Below the pieces are notes generated by a model. It ran no database searches. It saw only the letters and a list, made by a program, of their open reading frames with translations, and was not told where the DNA came from. Both the position numbers and the translations under genes were made by a program. Shown piece after piece: positions 44,420-52,965 of a DNA stretch of 64,000 nucleotides (positions are counted from its first letter, which is position 1; each line of letters starts with the position of its first letter). The stretch is from Myxococcales bacterium (GTDB lineage Bacteria; Myxococcota_A; Polyangia; Polyangiales; JADJMO01): contig JADJMO010000016.1 in NCBI GenBank assembly GCA_016709545.1, positions 1 to 64,000 on the forward strand. The letters are read 5' to 3'.

Positions 44420-44752
44420 TCACTCCCGCTTGCCGTGCTTGCGGTCGAGGTGCTCTCCGAGGGCATTCAACCGCTCGCCGAAGTAGGCGGCGAACTCGTC
44501 GACCCAGGACACGACCTCGCCGAGGGGCTGCGGGCGCAGCCGGTACAGGCGCCGCTTGCCGTCGCGGCGCACGGCGACCAGAGCCGCCTCCTCGAGCACG
44601 CGCAGGTGCAGGGAGACCGCCCCGAACGTCATCTCGAAGGGCTCGGCGAGCTCACTCGCCGCGCGCTCGCCACCGCGCAGCGACACGAGGATCTGCCTTC
44701 GCGCCGGGTGCGCGATGGCGTGGAAGACGTCATTCTCCTGGGCGGGGCGCAT
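44420..44752 (-). CDS. ArsR-family transcription regulator
   Basis: 110 residues. Winged-helix repressor: 'VFHAIAHPARRQILVSLRGG', 'ERAASELAEPFEMTFGAVS', 'LHLRVLEEAALVAVRRDGKR', 'RLYRLRPQPLGEVVSWVDE'. No Cys metal site is visible, so it belongs to the non-metal branch often found with SRPBCC and DHFR-like genes. It is the last gene of a three-gene unit, overlapping the SRPBCC gene by 23 bp. It probably controls the operon through the palindrome at 45811-45830. Confidence 0.92.
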   Translation of the reverse strand: MRPAQENDVFHAIAHPARRQILVSLRGGERAASELAEPFEMTFGAVSLHLRVLEEAALVAVRRDGKRRLYRLRPQPLGEVVSWVDEFAAYFGERLNALGEHLDRKHGKRE

Positions 44753-45260
44753 CGTGGCTCCACTCGGGGTATTCGGAACGGAGCGCGGTGAACAGGGCGA
44801 CGAAGTCCGGAGTCGGCCGGCCTTCGAGCTGGGCCTCCAGCCGGTCGAGGAAGGCGTGCAGACCGACCACGAACCCCTGGGCCACCGCTCGCGTGAGACG
44901 GCGGTAGGTGACGAGCAGCCTCGTGACGGTCCCGTCCCAAGACAGCTCGTAGCGGAAGATCGCCCGCTCCCCCTTCGGCATCTCGGGGACCGGCTCGACG
45001 TTCCACTCGTACTCGAGCAGACGCGGTGGGTCCCACGCGAGGATCTTCCCCGTCGAGCGGTACTGCGCGGGCCCCGAGACGAGCTCGATGCGCCCGCCCA
45101 CGCGCGACTCGATGGTCGCGCGCGAGCAGAGCAGCCACTCGCGGAGCCCTTCGGGGGTGGAGATGGCCTCCCACACGTGCTCGGGCCGATGGCGGTAGGC
45201 GCGCAGGAAGGTGAGGGTCGCGTGGTCCCCGTCCAGCCTCGTCGTGCCCCTAGGCTGCAT
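44730..45260 (-). CDS. SRPBCC (AHSA1-like) domain protein
   Basis: 176 residues from ATG 45260. 'LTFLRAYRHRPEHVWEAIST' and 'PEGLREWLLCSRATIESRVG' are the AHSA1 N-terminal motif; 'AWDPPRLLEYEWNVEPVPEM', 'ATRLLVTYRRL'-type strands and a long C-terminal helix complete the helix-grip fold. These proteins bind hydrophobic ligands or act as START-like carriers. Overlaps the DHFR-like gene by 11 bp upstream and ArsR by 23 bp downstream. Confidence 0.9.
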   Translation of the reverse strand: MQPRGTTRLDGDHATLTFLRAYRHRPEHVWEAISTPEGLREWLLCSRATIESRVGGRIELVSGPAQYRSTGKILAWDPPRLLEYEWNVEPVPEMPKGERAIFRYELSWDGTVTRLLVTYRRLTRAVAQGFVVGLHAFLDRLEAQLEGRPTPDFVALFTALRSEYPEWSHDAPRPGE

Positions 45261-45798
45261 AGGTGAGCACCACGTTGCCGTTCTGGAAGGCGCGCTGATC
45301 GACGAGGCGGAGCTTGGTCCCCTTGGTGAAGAGCGTTCGTCCACCGCCGAGCGCGGCGGGGATCACGACGAACTGGTACTCGTCGACGAGCCCGGCCTCA
45401 CCGAGCGCTGCCACCAGGGTCCCGCTCCCGAGGACGACGAGCGGTGGCCCCTCGTGCGCCTTGAGCGCGCGCACGGCCGCGACCGCGTCGCCCTCGAGGC
45501 GCTGCGTGTTGTTCCACGTCGGCGTGAGGGACCCCGTCGCGACGTACTTCCTCGCGGCGTTCATCCCCTTCGCGACCGCGGGCATCTGCTGCGCGGCGGC
45601 GGGCGACGTCCAGAACGAAGCCATCATCTCGTAGGTGACGCGGCCGAGCAGCAGCTCCCCGCCACTGCTCGCGTTCTGCCCGACCCAGGCACCGAACTCG
45701 GGATCGGGAGCGACCGCGTGCGCGAAGCTCATGTCGCCGTTCGCGTCGGCGAAGTAGCCGTCGATGGAGATGGATTCGAAGACCTTCAGGGAACGCAT
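45250..45798 (-). CDS. Dihydrofolate reductase-family (RibD C-terminal) protein
   Basis: 182 residues. 'LKVFESISIDGYFADANGDM', 'LLLGRVTYEMMASFWTSP', 'RKYVATGSLTPTWNNTQRLE', 'PPLVVLGSGTLVAALGEAGL', 'DEYQFVVIPAALGGGRTLF' match the YwjB/RibD-C reductase family, which bind NADPH with a DHFR fold; true folate activity is doubtful. First gene of the DHFR-like/SRPBCC/ArsR operon. Its ATG (45798) lies only seven bases after a good -10 box, so the transcript is probably leaderless. Confidence 0.92.
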   Translation of the reverse strand: MRSLKVFESISIDGYFADANGDMSFAHAVAPDPEFGAWVGQNASSGGELLLGRVTYEMMASFWTSPAAAQQMPAVAKGMNAARKYVATGSLTPTWNNTQRLEGDAVAAVRALKAHEGPPLVVLGSGTLVAALGEAGLVDEYQFVVIPAALGGGRTLFTKGTKLRLVDQRAFQNGNVVLTYAA

Positions 45799-45805
45799 GC
45801 CGGGA

Positions 45806-45833
45806 ACTATACTTTAGTTATTACTAAAGTCAA
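45806..45833 (-). promoter_or_regulatory. Sigma70-type promoter with ArsR-type operator in the spacer
   Basis: Reading the minus strand: TTGACT (-35, 45833-45828), 16-bp spacer, TATAGT (-10, 45811-45806), then TCCCGGC and the ATG of the DHFR-like gene. The palindrome ACTTTAGTTATTACTAAAGT (45811-45830) fills the spacer, so a bound repressor would block RNA polymerase. The transcription start would fall at or one or two bases before the ATG. Confidence 0.7.
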
Positions 45834-45844
45834 AGGCGGCGCCA

Positions 45845-46305
45845 TCACCCGCCTCGCTTCTTGCGCACGATGAACACCGAGCAGCCCGCGGTGCGCGCCA
45901 CCCTCTCGGCCACCGAGGTGCGAACGACGCGCGCGACGCCCGTGCGCCCCTGGGTGCCCACGAGGATGACGTCGGCGTCGAGGCGCGCCGCGGCGCGCAC
46001 GATGGCCGCGGGCACGTCGTCGGCCTCGACAGCTCGATGGCGGCTCCCTCGTCGGGGAGCCGTGCGGCCCAGTCCGCGAGGGTCTCTGCGGCCCTCGCCT
46101 CCGGGATCGCGTCGGCGGGGCGGCGGACGTGCAGGAGGTGGATCGTGGCATCAGGCTCAGCGTGCGCGATGTCGAGGGCGGCATCGAAGACGGCCTCGCT
46201 CGCGGGCGAGAGATCGACGGCCGCGAGCAAGACCCGCTCGTGACCGCCGACGATGCTCGAGCGACGCGCGCCACGAGCGGGAGAACGCAGACGATGGATG
46301 GGCAT
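45845..46305 (-). CDS. Universal stress protein, one frameshift
   Basis: About 153 residues when joined. UspA fold: 'GHERVLLAAVDLSPASEAVF', 'DAALDIAHAEPDATIHLLHV'; after a frame break near 46030 (one base missing in the sense CTGTCGAGG) it continues 'EADDVPAAIVRAAARLDADV', 'ILVGTQGRTGVARVVRTSVA', 'ERVARTAGCSVFIVRKKRG'. The G-x2-G nucleotide-binding motif is present. UspA proteins bind ATP or act in stress survival. Stop is TGA 45845-45847, twelve bases before the neighbouring -35 box. Confidence 0.85.
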
Positions 46306-46339
46306 GGCTACTCCTCGGGCCAGAGGACGGACCTCGCCG

Positions 46340-46786
46340 TCACCACGGTGCGGACGAGGCGTGAGCGCGCACGGGCGCGCGGCGGAGGATCAGCAGGAGG
46401 GTGGGGCGCGCGAGCGGTGACGGCGCGCGAGGACGCGCGAGGCCGGATGGTCGGGCGTGGGACGGACGATGGTGTCGCTCGGCCGGGTCGCGAGGACGAT
46501 GCGGATCGCGTCGACGACGGGAAGCGCTGGTCCGAGGGTCGGGGGAGCGAGCGTCGGCGCGGCGCGCCGGCACCTCGGAGGCCTTCACGGCCACCGGCTC
46601 GATCGGTCCCGGCGCCCACGCGCGCAGCGAAGCCAGCTCCATGCTGCGCGCGGCGCTCGCGACCGCTGCGGCCGACCCACGGGCGGTCACGGGACGCAGG
46701 CCGATCAGGGCGGCCAGCGCGACGACGACGAACAACACCACGCCGAGGGTGAGGCGCACCGGGTTGCTGCGTGCGCGCCCGTTCAC
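46340..46786 (-). CDS. Possible single-pass membrane protein
   Basis: 148 residues open from ATG 46786. Residues 8-32 form a clear transmembrane segment ('RLTLGVVLFVVVALAALIGL'), followed by 'SAAAVASAARSMELASLRAW'. The second half is Arg/Pro-rich and low complexity; the adjacent frame gives an equally plausible tail, so a frameshift near 46560 is possible. The N-terminal anchor is the only solid feature. Confidence 0.4.
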   Translation of the reverse strand: MNGRARSNPVRLTLGVVLFVVVALAALIGLRPVTARGSAAAVASAARSMELASLRAWAPGPIEPVAVKASEVPARRADARSPDPRTSASRRRRDPHRPRDPAERHHRPSHARPSGLARPRAPSPLARPTLLLILRRAPVRAHASSAPW

Positions 46787-46848
46787 GCGTCGAGCCTAGC
46801 AGGGGCGCGCGTCCCGAGCCGGTCGGGCCCTACGGTCGCGCTGGGTGG

Positions 46849-47310
46849 TCAGGGCACGAACGTGCGGCACAGGCCGCTCTCGCCGGTGCGGTCGGTGCAG
46901 AGGACGCTCGCGGTGCCGCCGTCCGTGAGCACCTTGCCGTCTTCGGCGGTCGTGGGCTTCGGGATGCAGTCGCACGGCGGGATCCCCTTCTGACGCTCGG
47001 CCTCGCAGGCGGCGAACGCGGCGGCCTTGTCGGCCCGGACACCGACGGCGACGATCGAGCCACAGCAATCGACCATCCGCGTGCGGACGGTGCACTCGGT
47101 CGTCGAGCCACACAGCTTCACGTCCACGGGGACGGTGCCCGCGTCGTCGATGCACGCGGCGCGCGTGTCGATCGCGGTGTCGGTGGCGACGTCGGAGGCG
47201 CCGAGGTCGGAGGTGGCATCGGCCGTCGTGTCGGGGGACGCGTCGACGGACTCGGTCACGGTGCCGCCACACCCCGCGAGCAGGGCGAGGCAGAGGAAGG
47301 AAGAGCGCAT
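46849..47310 (-). CDS. Cys-containing lipoprotein
   Basis: 153 residues. Leader and lipobox 'SSFLCLALLAGCGG', a Thr/Asp/Ser/Ala spacer typical of this organism ('DTTADATSDLGASDVATDT'), then a small Cys-rich domain ('VDVKLCGSTTECTVRTRM', 'VDCCGSIVAVGVRADKAAAF', 'GIPPCDCIPKPTTAEDGKVL', 'VLCTDRTGESGLCRTF'). Surface-exposed or periplasmic; function unknown. Confidence 0.75.
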   Translation of the reverse strand: MRSSFLCLALLAGCGGTVTESVDASPDTTADATSDLGASDVATDTAIDTRAACIDDAGTVPVDVKLCGSTTECTVRTRMVDCCGSIVAVGVRADKAAAFAACEAERQKGIPPCDCIPKPTTAEDGKVLTDGGTASVLCTDRTGESGLCRTFVP

Positions 47311-47509
47311 CCGGCGAGCCTGCCACCGTTCGGGCGCGGCGGCGAACGGCTGGAGCTCGGTTCACGCCTGGTGGGGCACGGTCGTCGAGACCCCGGGCAG
47401 CTTCCGCGTGATCTCTCCGGGGCAGCCTGATTCGTGGCATTCCGTGACCCTCCGATTGACTGGAGCGCGCGACGCGACCGCCGAGAGTCCAGGTGTACGC
47501 TGCAACCGC

Positions 47510-48022
47510 ATGACCCCCGAACACGCTCGCGCGATGGCTCGCTACAACCGGTGGATGAACGAGAAGCTCTATGCGGTGGCGGACGAGCTCACCGACACGG
47601 AGCGCAAGCAGGACCGGGGTGCCTTCTTCGGATCGATCCACCGGACGCTGAACCATCTGCTCCTCGCCGACCGCGTGTGGCTGGGGCGCTTCACCGGCGC
47701 GGCGCTCGAGGAGGGAGAGATGGGACCGGGCGGGATCCGGTCGCTGGATCAGGAACTCTACATCGACTTCGACGAGCTCCGCCGCGAGCGCGCGACGACG
47801 GACGACGCGATCGATGCGTTCGTCGCGACGCTGACGGACGAGAAGCTCGGTGCGGACCTGCGTTACCTGCGGCGCGGGATCGTGAACGAGTTCCCGCTCT
47901 GGCACGCAGTGGCCCACCTCTTCAATCACCAGACGCACCACCGCGGTCAGGTGACGACGCTCCTCGCGCAGGCGGGGCGCGATCCCGGCGTGACGGATCT
48001 CGTCGCGATGCTCCGCGGCTGA
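47510..48022 (+). CDS. DinB-family metal-binding protein
   Basis: 170 residues from ATG 47510. Four-helix DinB/YfiT-like fold with the expected histidine triad: His in 'SIHRTLNHLLLADRVWLGRF', and 'AVAHLFNHQTHHRGQVTTLL' near residue 140. Members act as thiol-dependent transferases or metal-dependent hydrolases; in many bacteria they are stress-induced. Length is usual. No operon partner. Confidence 0.9.
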   Translation: MTPEHARAMARYNRWMNEKLYAVADELTDTERKQDRGAFFGSIHRTLNHLLLADRVWLGRFTGAALEEGEMGPGGIRSLDQELYIDFDELRRERATTDDAIDAFVATLTDEKLGADLRYLRRGIVNEFPLWHAVAHLFNHQTHHRGQVTTLLAQAGRDPGVTDLVAMLRG

Positions 48023-48175
48023 GCGAGGCGGCGGCGAACCGTCTCTCGGACAGCTGGTGCGCGGTGCGCAGCGGCGTGCGCGCTCAGGTGCGTCTCCATC
48101 GATGCGGCGCCCCGCGGAATTCGGCCGCGGCGCGCGATCCGGCGGGCTGGTCTCGTCCTTGCTGTCGATACCGAC

Positions 48176-48745
48176 ATGATCCCGCGCAGCTCCCTCGTCG
48201 CGTTCGCACTCGCGTCGATGACGCCCTTCACCGCCGCTGCGGCCGAGCCCGCGGAAGGGACGGTGTGGGCACCGGGGGTCTCGACGACGGTGCATCCCTC
48301 GAAGACGCTCGGCGTGAGCGCCGCTGTCGGCGCGGGGGCACAGACGGCGGGACTCGGAGGCCAGGTCGCCCTCGAGGTGCCAGTAGGGTCCGGATGGGTC
48401 GTCGCCCCCTGGGTCGCAGTGGGACGCTTTCCCGCCGGGCTCAGGCCGCTGGAGACGATGGTCAACGGCGGAGTCATGGGCAAGTACGGCAGGGATCTCC
48501 GCCTGGTCCTCGACGCGTCGTTCATCCATTTCGAGGACGAGCAGTCCTCGTCATGGTCGTTCGATGGCGGAGCGGTCTCCACGACCACCCGCCGATTCTG
48601 GGCGGTCGGTCAGATCGGGGGTGAGGTCATGACGCCCCCCGGACTGTTCTTCCGGGCGCTCGCCGGCGCGACGGCGGGGCCCTCCCGCAGCGGTCTCAGC
48701 GGTGCGCCCATCGGCTCCGTGCTGGTCGGGTTCAAGATGTTCTAG
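48176..48745 (+). CDS. Exported outer-membrane-type protein
   Basis: 189 residues. Sec signal 'SSLVAFALASMTPFTAAAAE', then beta-strand pairs with Gly and aromatic residues ('TLGVSAAVGAGAQTAGLGG', 'GWVVAPWVAVGRFPAGLRP', 'RDLRLVLDASFIHFEDEQSS') and the terminal 'SVLVGFKMF' ending in Phe, a BAM-type targeting signal. About eight strands are suggested. Convergent with the WD40-type lipoprotein gene. Confidence 0.65.
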   Translation: MIPRSSLVAFALASMTPFTAAAAEPAEGTVWAPGVSTTVHPSKTLGVSAAVGAGAQTAGLGGQVALEVPVGSGWVVAPWVAVGRFPAGLRPLETMVNGGVMGKYGRDLRLVLDASFIHFEDEQSSSWSFDGGAVSTTTRRFWAVGQIGGEVMTPPGLFFRALAGATAGPSRSGLSGAPIGSVLVGFKMF

Positions 48746-48789
48746 GTGTGTCGGCACGAGGATATGGCCTTTGACACCGCGCCGAAGCG

Positions 48790-50733
48790 CTACTCGTAGA
48801 GGTCGATCCCCGTGCGACTGCCGAGCGCGAAGCGTTGCTCCACCCAGGCGGCCGACAAGGCCCACGTGGGCAGCGCATCGACGACGAGGGTCGTGCCCTT
48901 CGCGGTCACGACGCCCGCCTGCTCGTAGGCGAAGAGGCAGCGCTGCTCGTCGGGCGAGAGTGCGAGGACGATGGTCCCGCCCTTGCCATGCCCCTCGAAT
49001 CTCGGCTTGGCGGTGGCGCGGTCGGCCACCGTGCATCCACCATCGCCCCACGCCACCGACGAGCCCCACGACGAGATCGCGACCGGGGCCTCTGGCCTGG
49101 TCCACAGGCGCTGGCCCATCGCCGAGTCGAGCGCGAGGAACCCGTCGCCCTTGGTCAGCGGGTCCGCCGCGAAGAGGAGCCCACCGTCCTCGAGCGGCGC
49201 CGCCCTCGTCACCCACACCTTGGCGAGCGTGCGGGTGGTTGTCGTGACGCCGGTCGCGATCGCGTAGGTGCGGATCCTCGAGGCCGCCGCGTTCTCGGCG
49301 GCGAACAGCTGTTTGCCGTTCGCAGAAAAGCGGAGAGCGTGGATCAAGCCGGGTTCGGGGCCGAGGTGCTCGAAGCGCAGCTTGCCCGTCGCCGACTCGC
49401 GGACCTCGACGAACCACGCGTACCCCTTGCCGCTCCGCACGTCGCCGCCGGCCGCGACGAGGGAGCCGTCCGGCGAGATGGCCACCGAGCGCATGCGCGC
49501 CGTCGGCCGGTGCGTCACGAGGCGCCCGATGCGGGTCGACGGATCCCAGACGATCAAACGCCCATCTTCGCCCCCGGAGACCAGCATCTTGCCGTCGCGC
49601 GTCGCGGCGAGGCCCATCACCTCACCGACGTGCTCGGCCACGACGGTCTCTCTCCAGACCAGTCCGGCCTCGCCCGCCGTCCAACGTCGCGGGTGCGTGC
49701 GCGCGCGCGTGAACGCGACGGTCGCGCCGAGCGCGACGTGGCCGACCCGCTGCTCGGTCTCGATGGTCCCGAGGACCTTGCCCGTGGACACCTCGAGCAC
49801 CGTGGCGAGGGCCTTGTCCCCGGCAACGACGAGGCGCGACCCATCGGGAGAGAAGGAGACCGCACGGAGCGGGCCCGCGGGATCCGGCAGCGCGCGGACC
49901 TTGCCCGTGTTCGTCGCCACGAGCACCACGCCCGTGGGGCCGGTGACCGCCAGCGTCTTGCCCGTCGCGTCGAGCGCCAGGGTCACCACGGACGGGGTCG
50001 TGAGGCGCCATCGCTCCTTCTGCGCCGGGAGCTCGATCGCGCGCAACAGCTCTCCGCGCGCGACGAAGAGGACGTCTCCCGCTGGAGCGAGCGCGAGGTC
50101 GCCGAAGTCCCCGTTCGCCGAAGGCACCGCGAAGACCTCCTGGCCCGTCGCGGGGTCGACGCCCCGCACGTGGGTCGCGCCGTCGTCGTAGGCGAAGAGG
50201 CCGCTCGTGCGCGCCACGGCGATGCTCGAGTAGCGCCCCTCGATCTTCTTCTCGAAGACCACCCGCTTGGCTTCCAGGTCGAACAGCCGAACGGTCTTCG
50301 CCACGTCGGACAGCGTGGCGAGCAGGCTGCGCCCGCGCCCGAAAGCGAGCTTCTCGGCCCACTGCCCATCCACCACGTCGACCACCTTCGTGCCCGTCGC
50401 GGCCTCGAAGACCTGGGTGTGCCCGTTGCCGCCGACGGCCAACCACGTCCCTTCGGCGTCGAGAGCGAGGCCGCCGTCGTATGCATCGCCGCGGAAGGCC
50501 TCGCTGCCGAAGGTGCCGAGCCAGGCCTTCGGACGAGGGGGCGCGTAGGCGAGGAGAGGGGTTCCCGTCGGCGGGGGACTCGTGGCGGCGGTCGTCGAAG
50601 CGACGGCGCTCGGCGGGACGGCGGCGGGCTTGGCGAGGGGCGCCGGCGGCGCGGCTGCGGGTGCGCACGCAGCCAGCGCGGCCAGTAGCAGACCCCGCGA
50701 GTTGGGACGGCGCATGGACGGCATACGCCGCAT
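48790..50733 (-). CDS. WD40-like beta-propeller lipoprotein
   Basis: 647 residues from ATG 50733 (ATG 50715 also possible). Leader and lipobox 'SRGLLLAALAACAPAAAPPA', a long Ala/Pro spacer, then repeated propeller blades: 'DAEGTWLAVGGNGHTQVFEA', 'LLATLSDVAKTVRLFDLEAK', 'SFSPDGSRLVVAGDKALATV', 'TRDGKMLVSGGEDGRLIVWD', 'SPDGSLVAAGGDVRSG'. At least two propellers are expected from the length. Such proteins bind partners through the propeller face; here probably at the outer membrane. Role unknown. Confidence 0.85.
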   Translation of the reverse strand: MRRMPSMRRPNSRGLLLAALAACAPAAAPPAPLAKPAAVPPSAVASTTAATSPPPTGTPLLAYAPPRPKAWLGTFGSEAFRGDAYDGGLALDAEGTWLAVGGNGHTQVFEAATGTKVVDVVDGQWAEKLAFGRGRSLLATLSDVAKTVRLFDLEAKRVVFEKKIEGRYSSIAVARTSGLFAYDDGATHVRGVDPATGQEVFAVPSANGDFGDLALAPAGDVLFVARGELLRAIELPAQKERWRLTTPSVVTLALDATGKTLAVTGPTGVVLVATNTGKVRALPDPAGPLRAVSFSPDGSRLVVAGDKALATVLEVSTGKVLGTIETEQRVGHVALGATVAFTRARTHPRRWTAGEAGLVWRETVVAEHVGEVMGLAATRDGKMLVSGGEDGRLIVWDPSTRIGRLVTHRPTARMRSVAISPDGSLVAAGGDVRSGKGYAWFVEVRESATGKLRFEHLGPEPGLIHALRFSANGKQLFAAENAAASRIRTYAIATGVTTTTRTLAKVWVTRAAPLEDGGLLFAADPLTKGDGFLALDSAMGQRLWTRPEAPVAISSWGSSVAWGDGGCTVADRATAKPRFEGHGKGGTIVLALSPDEQRCLFAYEQAGVVTAKGTTLVVDALPTWALSAAWVEQRFALGSRTGIDLYE

Positions 50734-50821
50734 GGTGGCCCGTCGCCCGAGATGGATCAACGAAGGCGGCGGTCGCGACACGCGCGTTGCGGCGCGCCCG
50801 ATCGCCTGGCACACCGCGCAG

Positions 50822-51262
50822 GTGAACAGGGGCAACAAGCGCCCCTGCGAATCGGGCCTCTCCGCGTCTACCCTGAAGGAGAAGTACGGCGTGGTCGTGC
50901 CCGACGACGTGCGGATCTGTCGGGAGAGCAGCACCAAGGTCGACCCGATCAAGAGGTTCGAGCTGGTCTCCGCCTCGCCGAGCACGCTCTGCCTGATGTC
51001 CTTCGAGCTGCTCGACTGTCCCTCGCTCACCAAGGAAGGCCTCCGCTGGACGTCGGCCATGAGCAAGCGCTGGGACGGCGGCGAGGCGCAGAAGAGCGGC
51101 GAGGACCACCTCCGCATGGAGTTCACGCGCAAGAGCAGCGGAGCCGTGCACCTGTCGCTGGCCAAGTCTCGCTACGCGGAAGTGACCGCCGATCTGGAGG
51201 TCCACACGGGGGAGAGCAGCGGCGGCAAGGCCAAGAAGGGCGGCCACGGCGACGACGACTGA
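50822..51262 (+). CDS. Hypothetical protein, start uncertain
   Basis: About 146 residues from GTG 50822; the frame is open further upstream (ATG 50732, overlapping the divergent lipoprotein start). 'KEKYGVVVPDDVRICRESST', 'VDPIKRFELVSASPSTLCLM', 'RMEFTRKSSGAVHLSLAKSR' look coding; the C-terminus is Gly/Lys/Asp-rich ('SSGGKAKKGGHGDDD'). No signal peptide from this start, although the Cys spacing and neighbours suggest an exported protein whose leader may be lost to a frame error. Confidence 0.45.
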   Translation: MNRGNKRPCESGLSASTLKEKYGVVVPDDVRICRESSTKVDPIKRFELVSASPSTLCLMSFELLDCPSLTKEGLRWTSAMSKRWDGGEAQKSGEDHLRMEFTRKSSGAVHLSLAKSRYAEVTADLEVHTGESSGGKAKKGGHGDDD

Positions 51263-51457
51263 GCGTCTCCCCGCGCGGGCGCTGGTGCCAACCAACGCGT
51301 CTGACGCCTTCGTCGCGAGGCTCGGCCGGGCGGGCTCATGCACTCGAGCCAGCTGGAACATCAGGGCCAGGCATCGCAGCGGTGGGAACCGCCCGGGGGC
51401 TCGGCTGCGAATGGCCGCTATCGAGCGCTTCGTTCGTCCTGCGCCCCTGAACTATCG

Positions 51458-52003
51458 TCAGACTCCCGGCCTCCGCTGACTCCAGTGACTGACCACCTCA
51501 CGATACCCTACGGAGTCCACATAAGACCCATCCACGAGTCCGCGATGACCCAGCGCTGCGTAGACGGCACTGGGTTGACTCCATATCGACGTATTTCGCC
51601 GACTGGGAGACGGAAAGACGCACTCGTCACTGGCGGCGACAAATGCCGTTGCAGCCCAGTCGAGCAACAGTGCCGTGCGACGGGGATCGTCAAGAACAGA
51701 CCACGTCCGGATTCCGAGCAAACACCACCCACCCCAGTCAGTCTCGAGCAGGGTGTCCATCAAGGACAGTGAGTCTTCCGGCGACACCCAATCGCTGCGG
51801 GGAAATATCAGTCCGACACAGCATCCGCTCATCGAGACGCGATCGTCCGACAAGTAGACCGTCAGATTGTCCGCTTGTGATATTTCGACAACTTCTCCGA
51901 ATGCAGAGAGGCTCCTCGAGCGACACCACCGCTCAAAAGCGCCCCTGGCCGCGCGGTTCACTTCTCCTCTCGTGCCAACTGCGAGCTTGGGTACCTTCAG
52001 CAT
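51458..52003 (-). CDS. Hypothetical protein, less G+C-rich
   Basis: 181 residues. 'VNRAARGAFERWCRSRSLSA', 'NLTVYLSDDRVSMSGCCVGL', 'DSLSLMDTLLETDWGGWCLL', 'YVDSVGYREVVSHWSQRRPG'. Mixed alpha/beta, several Trp and Cys, no signal peptide. Base composition is lower in G+C than both neighbours, hinting at transfer. Family not recognised. Confidence 0.5.
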   Translation of the reverse strand: MLKVPKLAVGTRGEVNRAARGAFERWCRSRSLSAFGEVVEISQADNLTVYLSDDRVSMSGCCVGLIFPRSDWVSPEDSLSLMDTLLETDWGGWCLLGIRTWSVLDDPRRTALLLDWAATAFVAASDECVFPSPSRRNTSIWSQPSAVYAALGHRGLVDGSYVDSVGYREVVSHWSQRRPGV

Positions 52004-52163
52004 TTCGCGCCTATTGAGTCACAACGAAAGCGTGAGAGCCGCACAGGGACGGTCGGCTCGAGCCACGGGACGGTCTCTGGTGAGCCGACCCAGAAGCGCG
52101 AGAAGAGCGCGTGGTCATCGAGCGCTCCGAGGCGAATCGAACGGGGGCACAGTTCATGCCGGA

Positions 52164-52739
52164 TCAGGGTGCGGTGGGTAGGTCAATCGCGTAGCGGATG
52201 GTCCGCGGAGTTCCGTCGAAGGGTGGGACCGAGACCTTGGCGAAGCGCGACTCGATGCAGGTTCGCGTCGCGTCCTCGTAGGTGCCCTCGCTCACCCTGA
52301 TCGCGGTGCACGTCCCTTCCGGCGCGAAGGTCACCGTGATCTTGCCTGGGCCGCCGGTGCCGCAGTCGGCGTAGGAGATCGATTTCAGGGTCCGGCGCGC
52401 GGCCTCTTTGTCGAACGGGCGATCGATGTCTTCGACGCCCGCGCTCGCGGCCGGAACGCTCTCGTCTTGGGCGTGACACGCGAACCGCTTCGCCTTGAAG
52501 CACTTGAGCGTGGCGGTCTTTCCGCAGCCGCCGACGTTGAAGGTCTCGGCGTCTATCTGCCCGACGTCCACCTTCGCGCGCGGACACCCGAGCATCTCCG
52601 CCGCGAGCGCGCGCACCTTCGCGATTCTGCGCGGCTCCGGTCCGATGCTGCCGTCGGAGGTCACCGTCGGTGTCGCGTGCCCGCGCCGCGCGCTCCACGT
52701 GCAGCCGAGACACGCGACGCACACGAACAAGATGCGCAT
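52164..52739 (-). CDS. Secreted protein with TonB/AgmX-like C-terminal fold
   Basis: 191 residues from ATG 52739. Signal 'ILFVCVACLGCTWSARRGHA' with a possible lipobox, a Cys-containing region ('AEMLGCPRAKVDVGQIDAET', 'GCGKTATLKCFKAKRFACHA'), then 'GKITVTFAPEGTCTAIRVSE' and 'CIESRFAKVSVPPFDGTPRT', the pattern of the AgmX/PglI (TonB-like) C-terminal domain common in myxobacteria, where 'C-x3-F-x3-VP-x-F' recurs. Divergent from the beta-barrel/sigma operon. Confidence 0.65.
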   Translation of the reverse strand: MRILFVCVACLGCTWSARRGHATPTVTSDGSIGPEPRRIAKVRALAAEMLGCPRAKVDVGQIDAETFNVGGCGKTATLKCFKAKRFACHAQDESVPAASAGVEDIDRPFDKEAARRTLKSISYADCGTGGPGKITVTFAPEGTCTAIRVSEGTYEDATRTCIESRFAKVSVPPFDGTPRTIRYAIDLPTAP

Positions 52740-52965
52740 GTGCCTTTTGATATCACGAGGAGCTCCGATGTCACGTCGCGTTGGTGGACGTGCGAAGCAC
52801 ATCCTCATCCTGCGGCGGCGCTCTGGGCTCCGATGGCGTCCATCTCTCGTCGCTCTCGTCGATGTGCAACTCGCCCGACACGGCCAGCGACGGATCCTGA
52901 GCGCCGCCGCCAGCGCCAACATCGCCCAGGTGACGTGGCGGGCGTCGTGGTCCAGGCTTGCCCGC

